From VMSU01 sp031400755 (GTDB lineage: Bacteria > Desulfobacterota > Desulfobulbia > Desulfobulbales > VMSU01): a stretch of 19,737 nucleotides of DNA. Shown piece by piece: positions 1 to 6,520 of this stretch. The stretch's first letter is position 1; each line of letters opens with the position of its first letter. The stretch covers positions 1 through 19,737 of the forward strand of contig JANNQL010000124.1 of assembly GCA_031400755.1 (NCBI GenBank), given 5' to 3'. The notes beneath the pieces are model-generated. The model was not told the DNA's origin, did not search any database, and was given only the letters and a program-made list of their open reading frames with translations. A program made the position numbers and the translations under genes.

Positions 1-405
1 GTCCTTGAGCAACCTCTTCATCAGGGCGACCATGACAATGGTGGCGGTCATGTTGTCTAAGATGGCAGACAAGAAATATGAGATGAAGCCGATGATCCAG
101 AGCAGGCTCGCGAGCCGGGTGGCCTTGAGGCGTGAGGTGATGACCTCGAAACCGCCGTGGGAGTCGGTCACCTCAACGATGGTCATGGCACCGATCAGGA
201 AGAAGACGATGGCGGCAGTCTCGGCCAGCTTTTCGGTCAACTGTTTTGATACTTCATGCACGCCTAAGGGGCTGGCCAAGGAATACAGCGTCCACATAAG
301 GCCGGCCGCGATCAGCGCCGAGGCCGACTTGTTGATTTTTATGGGGTGCTCAAACGCGATCAGCGCGTAGCAGAGCACAAAGACAACTGCGGTCATGGTC
401 ATCAT
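1..405 (-). CDS. nhaD: NhaD-type Na+/H+ antiporter, N-terminal part (runs off the window)
   Basis: This is the first 135 codons of a gene that continues past base 1. NhaD proteins are inner-membrane sodium/proton antiporters of the ion-transporter superfamily that expel Na+ or Li+. The reading shows the NhaD-like N terminus: a hydrophobic first helix, then ALIAFEHPIKINKSASALI, a helix with AETAAIVFFLIGAMTIVE, the hydrophilic VTDSHGGFEVIT loop, and a further membrane segment leading to LSAILDNMTATIVMV, a strongly conserved NhaD stretch. The start is the ATG at 405-403, with AAAGGA at 419-414 eight bases upstream; a second in-frame ATG follows immediately (402). The gene is divergent from the OMP-decarboxylase-like gene at 624. 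Its leader contains three short hairpins (421-475). The family call is confident; the exact ion is not shown by this fragment. Confidence 0.88.
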   Translation of the reverse strand, partial: MMTMTAVVFVLCYALIAFEHPIKINKSASALIAAGLMWTLYSLASPLGVHEVSKQLTEKLAETAAIVFFLIGAMTIVEVTDSHGGFEVITSRLKATRLASLLWIIGFISYFLSAILDNMTATIVMVALMKRLLKD

Positions 406-420
406 AGGTTGAGTCCTTTG

Positions 421-475
421 TCCCCATCCGGGGATTGCACAGAGTCGGCGGCAATGCCGACCCATCCAGCACTGG
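421..475 (-). promoter_or_regulatory. Structured leader of the nhaD gene (three hairpins)
   Basis: In the minus-strand leader, between 46 and 16 bases before the ATG region, lie three inverted repeats in a row: CCAG/CTGG at 475-466, GTCGGC/GCCGAC with a six-base loop at 461-444, and TCCCC/GGGGA with a four-base loop at 434-421. The first and third are each followed or enclosed by a similar GGATGGG string. The last stem ends just before the ribosome binding site (419-414). Cation-antiporter genes are known to be preceded by Li+ or Na+ riboswitches (nhaA-I, nhaA-II and DUF1646 RNA motifs). I cannot confirm a match to any of them from memory, so this is only a candidate regulatory leader. Confidence 0.35.
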
Positions 476-569
476 TATCTATTCCCCTTGATATTAAATA
501 GTTATAGGGTAGGTTGTTTTCATAAACCACCAAAACGAGCAAATTATACAGTTATTGTTGTCGCTTCGG

Positions 570-575
570 TATAAT
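570..575 (+). promoter_or_regulatory. Candidate -10 element (TATAAT)
   Basis: A perfect TATAAT lies 48 bases upstream of the ATG at 624 in an AT-rich stretch. No good -35 hexamer sits at the usual 16-18 base spacing, so the promoter call rests on the -10 box and its position. The longer open frame from a TTG at 555 would place this box inside the coding sequence, which supports using the ATG at 624. Confidence 0.35.
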
Positions 576-623
576 ATAAATCTCTTCGCAAACACAATTC
601 AATTTTATAGAATAGAGGTGCAT

Positions 624-1364
624 ATGGTGCAGCAGATTATTCATGCCGATAAGAGTCTCATCGTGGCCATGGATGTTGACGGGGCGTGGTTTTATGATTT
701 AGTGGCGGCCTTGGAACTCGTTGAGAACATTGGCGCGGTCAAATTTGGATTCTTCCAATTAAATATCGGGCTTGAGTCGTGCATCGAGCTGGTCAGAAAT
801 ACCTTGGGCGATGTCCCGATTATTTATGAACACCAAAAAATCGGCAGTGGCGTGACCGAGGCCGGATCCAAGTTTGCCAAGACATTAAAGCGGGCCGGGG
901 TTGACGCGGTCATCATTTACCCGTTTACCGGTCCAAAAATTCAGGAAGATTTGACAAAATCCTTGCAGGACGAAGGCCTCGGCGTTTTTGTCGGCGGGGT
1001 GATGACCCATGGCAATTTTCTGGTGAGCGAAGGCGGCTATGTTGCCGACGAGGCAGTGCTCAAGATCTATTCTTTGGCCATTGAACAGGGAGTTGAGCAT
1101 TTTCTCGTCCCTGGCAACAAGCTGCATTGGGCCAAGAGCATAAAGACCTTGCTCGATCATGAACTGGGGCCTGGGGAATATGCCCTGTGCGCCAATGGTC
1201 TTATTCGACAGGGCGGCGATCTCTTGAGTTGTATGGAACTTGTCGACAGCAGGTTTCACGCCATTATCGGTTCGGCTATTTATGATCACAAAAATATCGA
1301 AGACATGAGAAAAGCGGCTGTTTTAATTTCCAATCAATTGCAAAGAGTGGGAGTCCACAGCTAA
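624..1364 (+). CDS. OMP-decarboxylase-like (PyrF/HUMPS-type) TIM-barrel protein with altered active site
   Basis: This is a 246-residue cytoplasmic protein resembling orotidine 5'-phosphate decarboxylase. The first barrel strand reads LIVAMDVD (Asp17), followed by AVKFGF (Lys40) and a phosphate-site-like IIGSAIY near residue 214. The loop that normally carries the catalytic D-x-K-x-x-D instead reads YEHQKIGSGVTEAG (residues 68-81). Lys72 is present, but the first Asp is Glu and the second Asp is missing (Gly or Ser at that place). It may be a divergent decarboxylase or a barrel enzyme with another substrate. The start is the ATG at 624, with AGAGGTG at 614-620; an upstream TTG frame (555) has no ribosome binding site. 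It is 24 bases before the DUF6600 lipoprotein gene and probably cotranscribed with it. Fold confidence is high; function confidence is low. Confidence 0.7.
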   Translation: MVQQIIHADKSLIVAMDVDGAWFYDLVAALELVENIGAVKFGFFQLNIGLESCIELVRNTLGDVPIIYEHQKIGSGVTEAGSKFAKTLKRAGVDAVIIYPFTGPKIQEDLTKSLQDEGLGVFVGGVMTHGNFLVSEGGYVADEAVLKIYSLAIEQGVEHFLVPGNKLHWAKSIKTLLDHELGPGEYALCANGLIRQGGDLLSCMELVDSRFHAIIGSAIYDHKNIEDMRKAAVLISNQLQRVGVHS

Positions 1365-1388
1365 CGGCATTGCCAAAAAGGAGCGATT

Positions 1389-3314
1389 ATGAAACTTCGA
1401 AAGCGAACAGTAACCTGCCTAGTCAATTTAATTGCCATGCTGTTGCTATTGGCCTGTAATCAAACAGGTATTGCTCAATCGCCCCCTGCTTACAGGGAGG
1501 CGGCATACGAAAGCGACCTTTTTCAAGAGGCCCTGGCCCCTTATGGCACCTGGGTGGTCCACCGAACATACGGTCGGGTCTGGTACCCCAACAATGTCTC
1601 AAGTCACTGGCGACCATATACGGATGGTCATTGGCAGTATTCTGCTGATTATGGCTGGGTCTGGGTTGCTGACCAGGAGTGGGGGTGGGCGCCATTTCAT
1701 TACGGCAGATGGGTGTTTGACGATTGGTATGGCTGGGTGTGGATCCCCGGTCGAGTATGGGCGCCGGCATGGGTCTACTGGCGTTACGGTGGAGGTCATG
1801 CCGCCTGGGCGCCAATGCCCCCTACGGCCGTCTGGAGACCTAAACATGGGATTGACCATCGATTTTTCCGCCATGATCGGGACCTCTCCTGGGACTCTTG
1901 GGTAAGCATCCCTGAAGACAGGATGTTCGATAGGGACATGCACCGGCATATAATCGATCAGCGTGATAATCGGCGGATACTTCAACATGCAAACACTACC
2001 GTCCAGGTTACGCTGGAGCATGATCATGTCGTCAATGAGGGAGTGCCAGTCCATAGTATAGAGAAAATCATCGGTAAAAAAGTTGAACCGGCCAAATTGA
2101 TCGAAGTTGACCAGCCTACTGGGCATAAGGGGTCTGAGGGTAACGATAAGCTTAACGTCTTCAGACCGCATTTAAAACCGGAGTCGGACAATGACCTGCG
2201 CCAGGAAACTGACAGGGCGGAGACCCTGTCGCGACAATTGGATGACCAGCAAAGACAGCGAAGTAAGGATGAGCCCAAAGAGGACAAGACAGAACCGCGG
2301 CAGCCTGGGAGGTTGATTGACAAAGGACCCCAAGTAGATAATCCTCTGCAACCGGGACAGGTGCGGGAGGAGAAGTCCTCACCTCCCGCAAATTCCGTTG
2401 TCAATCCCCCCGATCCTGCAATGGGGCAATCGCCAAAAAATGGGCAAGAAACTGGACCTGCCAAGGCAAAGGCCAGTCCGTCGGCACTTTTTCCTGATGG
2501 CCAGGCTCCGTTGAGCCGCTCCCAAGTTCCAGAGACAAATCCTGACCTCCAGGACACTAAAGAAAATCCTGATAACCTGGGTGGGGGTAAAGGGCCCCAG
2601 CAGGATGCCAACCAGCATGGGAGTGATAGGCCATCCGTCGCTCCCAATCAACCAACTGCGGTCCCTTCGAAAGATCATCCTCCCGCCCCAGTTTCATCGG
2701 AGAAGCAATCTGCTCCTATTCCCTTGGCGACCGACGATTTACCCGCCAAAAGTGGAGTCAAGCCTGGCTCGACACCCCAAGAGGGCCCGGTGGCGCCAGC
2801 AAATGCCTCAAAAACTAATGAGGTCAAGACCCAAGTCTATGAACAAAAAAATCAGCAGATAAATGATGCGAACCAGAAACGCCAAAACCCTACAACTCAG
2901 GAAATGGGCAATAGTGAATCAATTCCAGCCGTGAAAAAAATCGAGCCGCCTGCCAAACCTCAAGATGGACCGCAAAGGGGAGTGCCGGGCATTTCCGATC
3001 AGGAAGGGCAGCAAGTCAAACCATCAAACCGTGATCCCCAAGATTTTTCTCAACAAAAAAACTACAGCCGGAGGACCAGAAACGACCAGAACCCTATTGG
3101 CATAGAACAAGGGGGGCGACAGCAGCAAACGCCGCCTGCCAACGAAGTCGCGCCACCGCCAGCACCAGAGCCAGTTGGGCAAAACAAACAGATTGAAAAG
3201 CAGGACCGACAGATTAACAATAATGAGGACCCCTCAAAGAATAAAAAACGGCCAAAGAAAACTGATCAGCAGGAAGAGGAAGATAATAAACAGCAGGATA
3301 CGCCGCAAAAATGA
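1389..3314 (+). CDS. DUF6600/YXWGXW-type lipoprotein with long disordered Pro/Gln-rich tail
   Basis: This is a 641-residue predicted lipoprotein. Residues 1-22 form a signal peptide ending in the lipobox LLAC (Cys23). Residues about 45-155 are packed with Trp, Tyr and Gly in repeats such as YGTWVV, YGRVWYP, YGWVWVADQEWGWAP, YGWVWIPG and AAWAPMPP, the pattern of DUF6600/YXWGXW-repeat proteins, whose biochemical role is not established. Residues about 155-230 are charged with one short motif-free helix-like region. From about 235 to the end the protein is low-complexity, rich in Pro, Gln, Asp, Lys and Asn, almost certainly disordered, and perhaps reaches through the periplasm or cell wall. The start ATG at 1389 is preceded by AAGGAG (1378-1383). 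It follows the barrel-protein gene by 24 bases, so an operon is likely. The REP-like hairpin at 3335-3407 may end the transcript. Confidence 0.82.
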   Translation: MKLRKRTVTCLVNLIAMLLLLACNQTGIAQSPPAYREAAYESDLFQEALAPYGTWVVHRTYGRVWYPNNVSSHWRPYTDGHWQYSADYGWVWVADQEWGWAPFHYGRWVFDDWYGWVWIPGRVWAPAWVYWRYGGGHAAWAPMPPTAVWRPKHGIDHRFFRHDRDLSWDSWVSIPEDRMFDRDMHRHIIDQRDNRRILQHANTTVQVTLEHDHVVNEGVPVHSIEKIIGKKVEPAKLIEVDQPTGHKGSEGNDKLNVFRPHLKPESDNDLRQETDRAETLSRQLDDQQRQRSKDEPKEDKTEPRQPGRLIDKGPQVDNPLQPGQVREEKSSPPANSVVNPPDPAMGQSPKNGQETGPAKAKASPSALFPDGQAPLSRSQVPETNPDLQDTKENPDNLGGGKGPQQDANQHGSDRPSVAPNQPTAVPSKDHPPAPVSSEKQSAPIPLATDDLPAKSGVKPGSTPQEGPVAPANASKTNEVKTQVYEQKNQQINDANQKRQNPTTQEMGNSESIPAVKKIEPPAKPQDGPQRGVPGISDQEGQQVKPSNRDPQDFSQQKNYSRRTRNDQNPIGIEQGGRQQQTPPANEVAPPPAPEPVGQNKQIEKQDRQINNNEDPSKNKKRPKKTDQQEEEDNKQQDTPQK

Positions 3315-3334
3315 GTAAAGGGAACCTTGAAAAA

Positions 3335-3407
3335 TTCGTCATGTCCGCGAAGGCGGGCATCCAGTCCCTTGATTTTACTGGGCTCCCGCCTTCGCGGGAG
3401 CGACGAA
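3335..3407. repeat. REP-like palindrome (possible terminator)
   Basis: Two imperfect 31-base arms face each other (3335-3365 and 3377-3407) around an 11-base loop. The core CGCGAAGGCGGG / CCCGCCTTCGCG is perfect and the outer ends TTCGTC / GACGAA also pair. The sequence closely resembles the widespread intergenic palindromes built on CCCGCGAAGGCGGGAATCCAG, which are dispersed elements in many proteobacteria. It lies 21 bases after the lipoprotein stop codon and could terminate or stabilise that transcript. No second copy is visible in this window. Confidence 0.75.
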
Positions 3408-3643
3408 AAGACAATTGTTCAATGTTGCCTAAAGAATATGGTCCGCAGAGATAGCCATAGGTTCCTTTGAAATATGAGCAGAGTGCTTTGTCCAGCACTA
3501 TAAGCCGGCCATCATTACGGTCGCTTTTGTCTCGTCGGCATCCAAGAGTTTGTCGATCATTTTTTTAGGTATTTATAAAAATAAATGGACATTTGTATAT
3601 GGCAGCCTTAAGCTTATCTTAAAGCACATCTGCTTTTACCTTT
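3408..3643. other. Intergenic region with no recognised gene
   Basis: I see no credible coding frame or RNA here. The last part (about 3560-3640) is AT-rich and must contain the promoter for the riboswitch-protease transcript. TGGACA at 3586-3591 could serve as a -35 element, but no convincing -10 follows at normal spacing. Confidence 0.4.
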
Positions 3644-3728
3644 CATGGGGCAACATTTGAGAAATCAAATGACGCAAAGCCACCGGCCTTCGTCCAAGAT
3701 TTTTGGGACAGGCAGCGGGGTTGCCATG
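3644..3728 (+). ncRNA. Cyclic-di-GMP-I (GEMM-I) riboswitch aptamer
   Basis: The 5' untranslated region of the protease gene matches the class I cyclic-di-GMP riboswitch architecture. CATG at 3644-3647 and CATG at 3725-3728 can close the basal helix. GGGGCAA (3647-3653) corresponds to the conserved GGGCAAA joining strand. A perfect 7-bp hairpin CATTTGA-GAAA-TCAAATG (3654-3671) has the conserved GAAA tetraloop. It is followed directly by the hallmark GACGCAAAGCCACCGGCC (3671-3688), which carries the tetraloop receptor region. The closing stem GGCAGCGGGGTTGCC (3711-3725) parallels GGTAGCGGGGTTACC in the Vibrio Vc2 RNA. The base that is changed to A in the cGAMP-sensing relatives of Geobacter appears to be G here, so cyclic-di-GMP is the predicted ligand. 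The aptamer ends 26 bases before the protease start codon. Confidence 0.9.
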
Positions 3729-3751
3729 ACAACTCGAACGAAAGGAGAGTT
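3720..3751 (+). promoter_or_regulatory. Putative expression platform sequestering the ribosome binding site
   Basis: AACTC (3731-3735) is complementary to GAGTT (3747-3751), which overlaps the end of the ribosome binding site AAGGAGAG (3742-3749). A competing pairing joins GTTG (3720-3723, part of the aptamer's closing stem) with CAAC (3730-3733). These two pairings exclude each other. Aptamer folding would therefore free AACTC to mask the Shine-Dalgarno sequence, suggesting translational repression by the ligand. The complementarity is visible; the direction of control is inferred. Confidence 0.4.
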
Positions 3752-3754
3752 TTC

Positions 3755-5926
3755 ATGTACAAAGGTCATCTGTTCTATTCAATCGCCGCAATCCTTTTAG
3801 TCGCCAGTTCCGCTTTAGCCAAAGAAGAAAATCTCTCACTCTCTGCAACCTCCACTCTCCCCTCCGAATTAAGATACAGCTTCAATTGGTGGCAGCCAAT
3901 GGTCGGGGCGAATACTGCATACACTTCTGGGAAGCTTGGTGCGGGCGTTGTCGTGGGAGTTCTTGATACCGGCATCAACACCTCTAATCTTGAATTTAAG
4001 GGGCGACTGTTGCCAGGGTATAATGCCATTGCCAATAACACGCAAGTTATGGATGATAATGGGCATGGGACCCATGTCGCCGGTATTATTGGAGCCAGCG
4101 CCAATTCGGGGTTGACTGTTGGCATTGCTCCTTTAGTGAGCTTGATGCCGATCAAAATAATGGACGCTGCTGGTTCTGGAACGGAAAACAACTTTATTTC
4201 TGGAATCCAGTACTCAATTAACCGTGGCGCCCGCATTCTTAATATGTCGATTGGCTGCGATATTCCTTTCGGTCAGGACGCGTTTCGGGGAGCGGTAACT
4301 GCTGGGCAATTGATTGTCGCCGCCGCCGGGAATAGTGGTTCCGCCAATCCTGATTATCCTGCCCAGTTCGCTAAGGAGAGTTGGGCCAAAGGCCAGATTA
4401 TTGCGGTGGGTGCTCTTGATAAAAATGGGGTGATGTCTTCTTCTTCCAACCGGGCCGGCAACACCGCCAATTACTTTGTGGTGGCGCCCGGGACTTGGAT
4501 AGCATCTACTTACGGGGCCAATCAATACGTCTATATGTCAGGCACCTCAATGGCGGCGCCTATAGTCTCGGGGGTGGCGGCAGATATTTTGAGTAGCTGG
4601 CCCTACCTGCGAGCCAATCAATTGTCGAGTATCATTTTCCAGACTTCAACTCATATGGGCACAACCGCCGTTGGCGTTGCTGACCCGGTTTATGGTTGGG
4701 GGATGGTGAATTTGACTAAGGCGTTGCAACCGATTGGGCCGACAAAGGTAGCGCTTGCCAATAATAATATTCAGAGTGTCAGCACTTCTGTCGTGCATAC
4801 CAATTCGTTAGTAAAGGCAAAGGCCTTTAGTGGTCTATCGATGGCCGCGACGGATGATTTTGGCCGGGGATACTCCTACGCCATTGAGCAATTCGCTGTT
4901 CAGCCAAGGGTCTCGGATATTGGGACTTTGTTTGGTCGGATGGATAAGCAAATGTCAATGGTCGAAGGGAAAACTGCGACTTCCCGTTTGACGGTGTCAA
5001 TGTATGGGGATTCAGGTTTGAGGCAACAGGGCGGCAGCATGCTGGATGGCCCTGATGCCCCAACCCTTACTCTGGGCGGTTTTAATTATGTCCAGGAGTT
5101 TGAGGGAGGCGAGTATGCGTTGGGGATGAATGGCTTTGCTGAGCAGTATTTTGGTCTGTCTTCAGAATATAAGAACTTGCCGCTGAGCAATAACTTCGCC
5201 AACCCGTATTTCCAGTTTGCCGGGACTGCATCACACCTTGGGGCTGGTTATGACCTTGGGGATGGCTACAAGGTGAAAGCGGGCCTGTTGAATTCCGTCA
5301 ACCCTCTGGCAGGTCAATCTTTGCTTGGAGATTCCAGCGATGCGACGGGCTGGGTGGCTGAGCTGGAGAAAAAGTTTGATGGTGGCGTGGCCCGTATTAC
5401 AGCAGGTTTAGTCAAAGAGGATAGTGCGATGCTTGGGGTGACAGGTTCTTCGGCATTCGAGATGTCAGGAGCTGAGACCAATTACATATCGTTTTCAGGC
5501 GCCTATAAATTAACCAAGAAGGACTCTTTGCTCGTTCAGGTGTCGGCAGGAAATACGGTTTCTGGCGGCGAGGCCCTTATCAAGGACTCAGAAGCCCGGA
5601 CCATGAGTTGGTCATTAGGGCTTCTTCGTCAAGATACATTGCGGGAAGGGGATGCACTTGCCTTGGCAATCTCGCAACCCATGAAGGTGATGTCCGGCAG
5701 TATGGATCTGTCATTGCCGACGGTTGATGAAAATGGCCTTGGCGGGTTTGAGTCTTCCCGTGTTGATCTCGCCTCTGAGCAGACGGAAACCGATTTTGAA
5801 GTTGGCTACATGGCCCCGCTCTCCAAGGTGTCATCGGTCCATTTCAATGCGGCATATAAACAGAATGTTGCCAATAGCGATGACAATGCGACTGTCGTTG
5901 GCCTGCGTTTCAGCACAAGGTTCTGA
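3755..5926 (+). CDS. Autotransporter subtilisin-family (S8) serine protease
   Basis: This is a 723-residue surface protease. Residues 1-22 are a signal peptide ending SSALA. The peptidase S8 domain spans about 40-325 with all catalytic residues: Asp71 (GVLDTGIN), His104 (NGHGTHVAG), oxyanion Asn193 (AAAGNSG) and Ser265 (SGTSMAAP). A linker runs from about 330 to 430. The C-terminal part (about 435-723) alternates hydrophobic and polar residues with many Gly and aromatics and ends GLRFSTRF. The terminal Phe is typical of an outer-membrane beta-barrel of the type V autotransporter class. The passenger is compact, with little besides the protease. The start ATG at 3755 follows AAGGAGAG (3742-3749) and the cyclic-di-GMP riboswitch. 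The gene is convergent with the monoheme protein gene, with only 14 bases between stop codons. Known relatives process surface adhesins or secreted proteins; the substrate here is unknown. Confidence 0.92.
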   Translation: MYKGHLFYSIAAILLVASSALAKEENLSLSATSTLPSELRYSFNWWQPMVGANTAYTSGKLGAGVVVGVLDTGINTSNLEFKGRLLPGYNAIANNTQVMDDNGHGTHVAGIIGASANSGLTVGIAPLVSLMPIKIMDAAGSGTENNFISGIQYSINRGARILNMSIGCDIPFGQDAFRGAVTAGQLIVAAAGNSGSANPDYPAQFAKESWAKGQIIAVGALDKNGVMSSSSNRAGNTANYFVVAPGTWIASTYGANQYVYMSGTSMAAPIVSGVAADILSSWPYLRANQLSSIIFQTSTHMGTTAVGVADPVYGWGMVNLTKALQPIGPTKVALANNNIQSVSTSVVHTNSLVKAKAFSGLSMAATDDFGRGYSYAIEQFAVQPRVSDIGTLFGRMDKQMSMVEGKTATSRLTVSMYGDSGLRQQGGSMLDGPDAPTLTLGGFNYVQEFEGGEYALGMNGFAEQYFGLSSEYKNLPLSNNFANPYFQFAGTASHLGAGYDLGDGYKVKAGLLNSVNPLAGQSLLGDSSDATGWVAELEKKFDGGVARITAGLVKEDSAMLGVTGSSAFEMSGAETNYISFSGAYKLTKKDSLLVQVSAGNTVSGGEALIKDSEARTMSWSLGLLRQDTLREGDALALAISQPMKVMSGSMDLSLPTVDENGLGGFESSRVDLASEQTETDFEVGYMAPLSKVSSVHFNAAYKQNVANSDDNATVVGLRFSTRF

Positions 5927-5940
5927 GCGAGAAGTCAGAA

Positions 5941-6408
5941 TCACTGCAAATCAAACTGGATGTCCGGCAGCAAACTTGGCACCAAGAGCAAGGTTACGCT
6001 GAAGTTTTGCGTTCCCACTGTGACATTTGGAATCACCAATTGCGTGGTAACATCGTTATACGTCACCCTGGCGCTATTAAAATGAATCGACGTAAAAGGT
6101 ATAGAAGTGGTCTGGCTCGCCGTCTGCAGATTTTCTACCCTGAAACGTAACGTAGGCTGGGACTGGACCAGGGCCAAATCAGCCGCATAGTAAGTGCCGC
6201 CGACATAAATAACGGGAAAATGAACGCTGCTACTGCCCGAATCATAAAGGTTGTGAAACATGGCCCAAGTCCTGCCATCGCTATGGCAGTTACTGCATAG
6301 GACAGGGGGCGGGTTTAGCCAGGTGTTATCGGTATAGTATTCGTAAGCATGGGTCGTTGCCAGCCCCGAGAAGAGAAAAAATGCCACCAAAACAATAATT
6401 TTTTTCAT
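5941..6408 (-). CDS. Small secreted monoheme protein with the oxidase's C-terminal module
   Basis: This is a 155-residue exported protein. Residues 1-21 are a signal peptide ending THA. CSNCH at residues 38-42 is a c-type heme attachment motif. Met50 or His52 shortly after (TWAMFHNLY) could be the distal ligand, so the heme region is unusually small (about 40 residues). Residues 62-155 form a beta-rich module nearly collinear with the C terminus of the giant multicopper oxidase upstream; both contain VQSQPTLRFRVENLQ and a PDIQF ending. The module looks like two halves of about 32 residues repeated in tandem. The start is the ATG at 6408-6406, with GGAGG at 6421-6417; an ATG five codons upstream (6423) would overlap that site. 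It is 112 bases downstream of the oxidase and likely cotranscribed. The function is unknown; an electron-carrying partner of the oxidase is a reasonable guess. Confidence 0.8.
   Translation of the reverse strand: MKKIIVLVAFFLFSGLATTHAYEYYTDNTWLNPPPVLCSNCHSDGRTWAMFHNLYDSGSSSVHFPVIYVGGTYYAADLALVQSQPTLRFRVENLQTASQTTSIPFTSIHFNSARVTYNDVTTQLVIPNVTVGTQNFSVTLLLVPSLLPDIQFDLQ
6124..6183. repeat. Direct repeat copy 1 (module core in the monoheme gene)
   Basis: This 60-base stretch matches 6680-6739 at most positions by eye, including GTAACGT followed by GGCTGGGACTGGAC. It encodes the VQSQPTLRFRVENLQ core of the shared C-terminal module. Conservation at the DNA level, synonymous sites included, suggests a recent duplication or gene conversion between the two neighbouring genes. 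Confidence 0.75.
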
Positions 6409-6444
6409 GATCAATTCCTCCAAATTTAAGGTTCTTTAAAAAGG

Positions 6445-6453
6445 CCCCCCCCC
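6445..6453. repeat. Homopolymer C9 tract in the monoheme gene leader
   Basis: Nine consecutive C bases (G on the coding strand) lie 37-45 bases upstream of the monoheme start codon. Such tracts can slip and alter spacing of leader elements. No coding frame is affected. Confidence 0.6.
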
Positions 6454-6458
6454 TGAGC

Positions 6459-6501
6459 GGGTTACAACTCGGATTACTTAAAAGCTATCCGAGTGTAACC
6501 C
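6459..6501. other. Strong hairpin between the oxidase and monoheme genes
   Basis: The arms 6459-6474 and 6487-6501 form a 15-bp stem with a single bulged base and a 12-base loop. On the minus strand it starts 20 bases after the oxidase stop codon and is followed by the G9 tract rather than by a U run. It is therefore more likely an mRNA-processing or 3'-stabilising structure, or an attenuator, than a simple intrinsic terminator. It could set different expression levels for the large and small proteins. Confidence 0.6.
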
Positions 6502-6520
6502 CTAGGTTGGCCCTCACAGG

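Noticed and set aside
555..623. Upstream extension of the OMP-decarboxylase-like protein from a TTG
   Set aside because: No ribosome binding site precedes it, and a TATAAT lies inside it. The ATG at 624 has a good site.
2024..2647. 207-codon minus-strand frame opposite the lipoprotein tail
   Set aside because: It is antisense to the low-complexity Pro/Gln region, whose codon bias leaves other frames open. It has no domain or ribosome binding site.
3600..3614. TGGCAG-N5-AGC resembling a sigma-54 -24/-12 promoter before the riboswitch
   Set aside because: The spacing between the GG and GC elements is one base short of the strict requirement, and the -12 box is poor.
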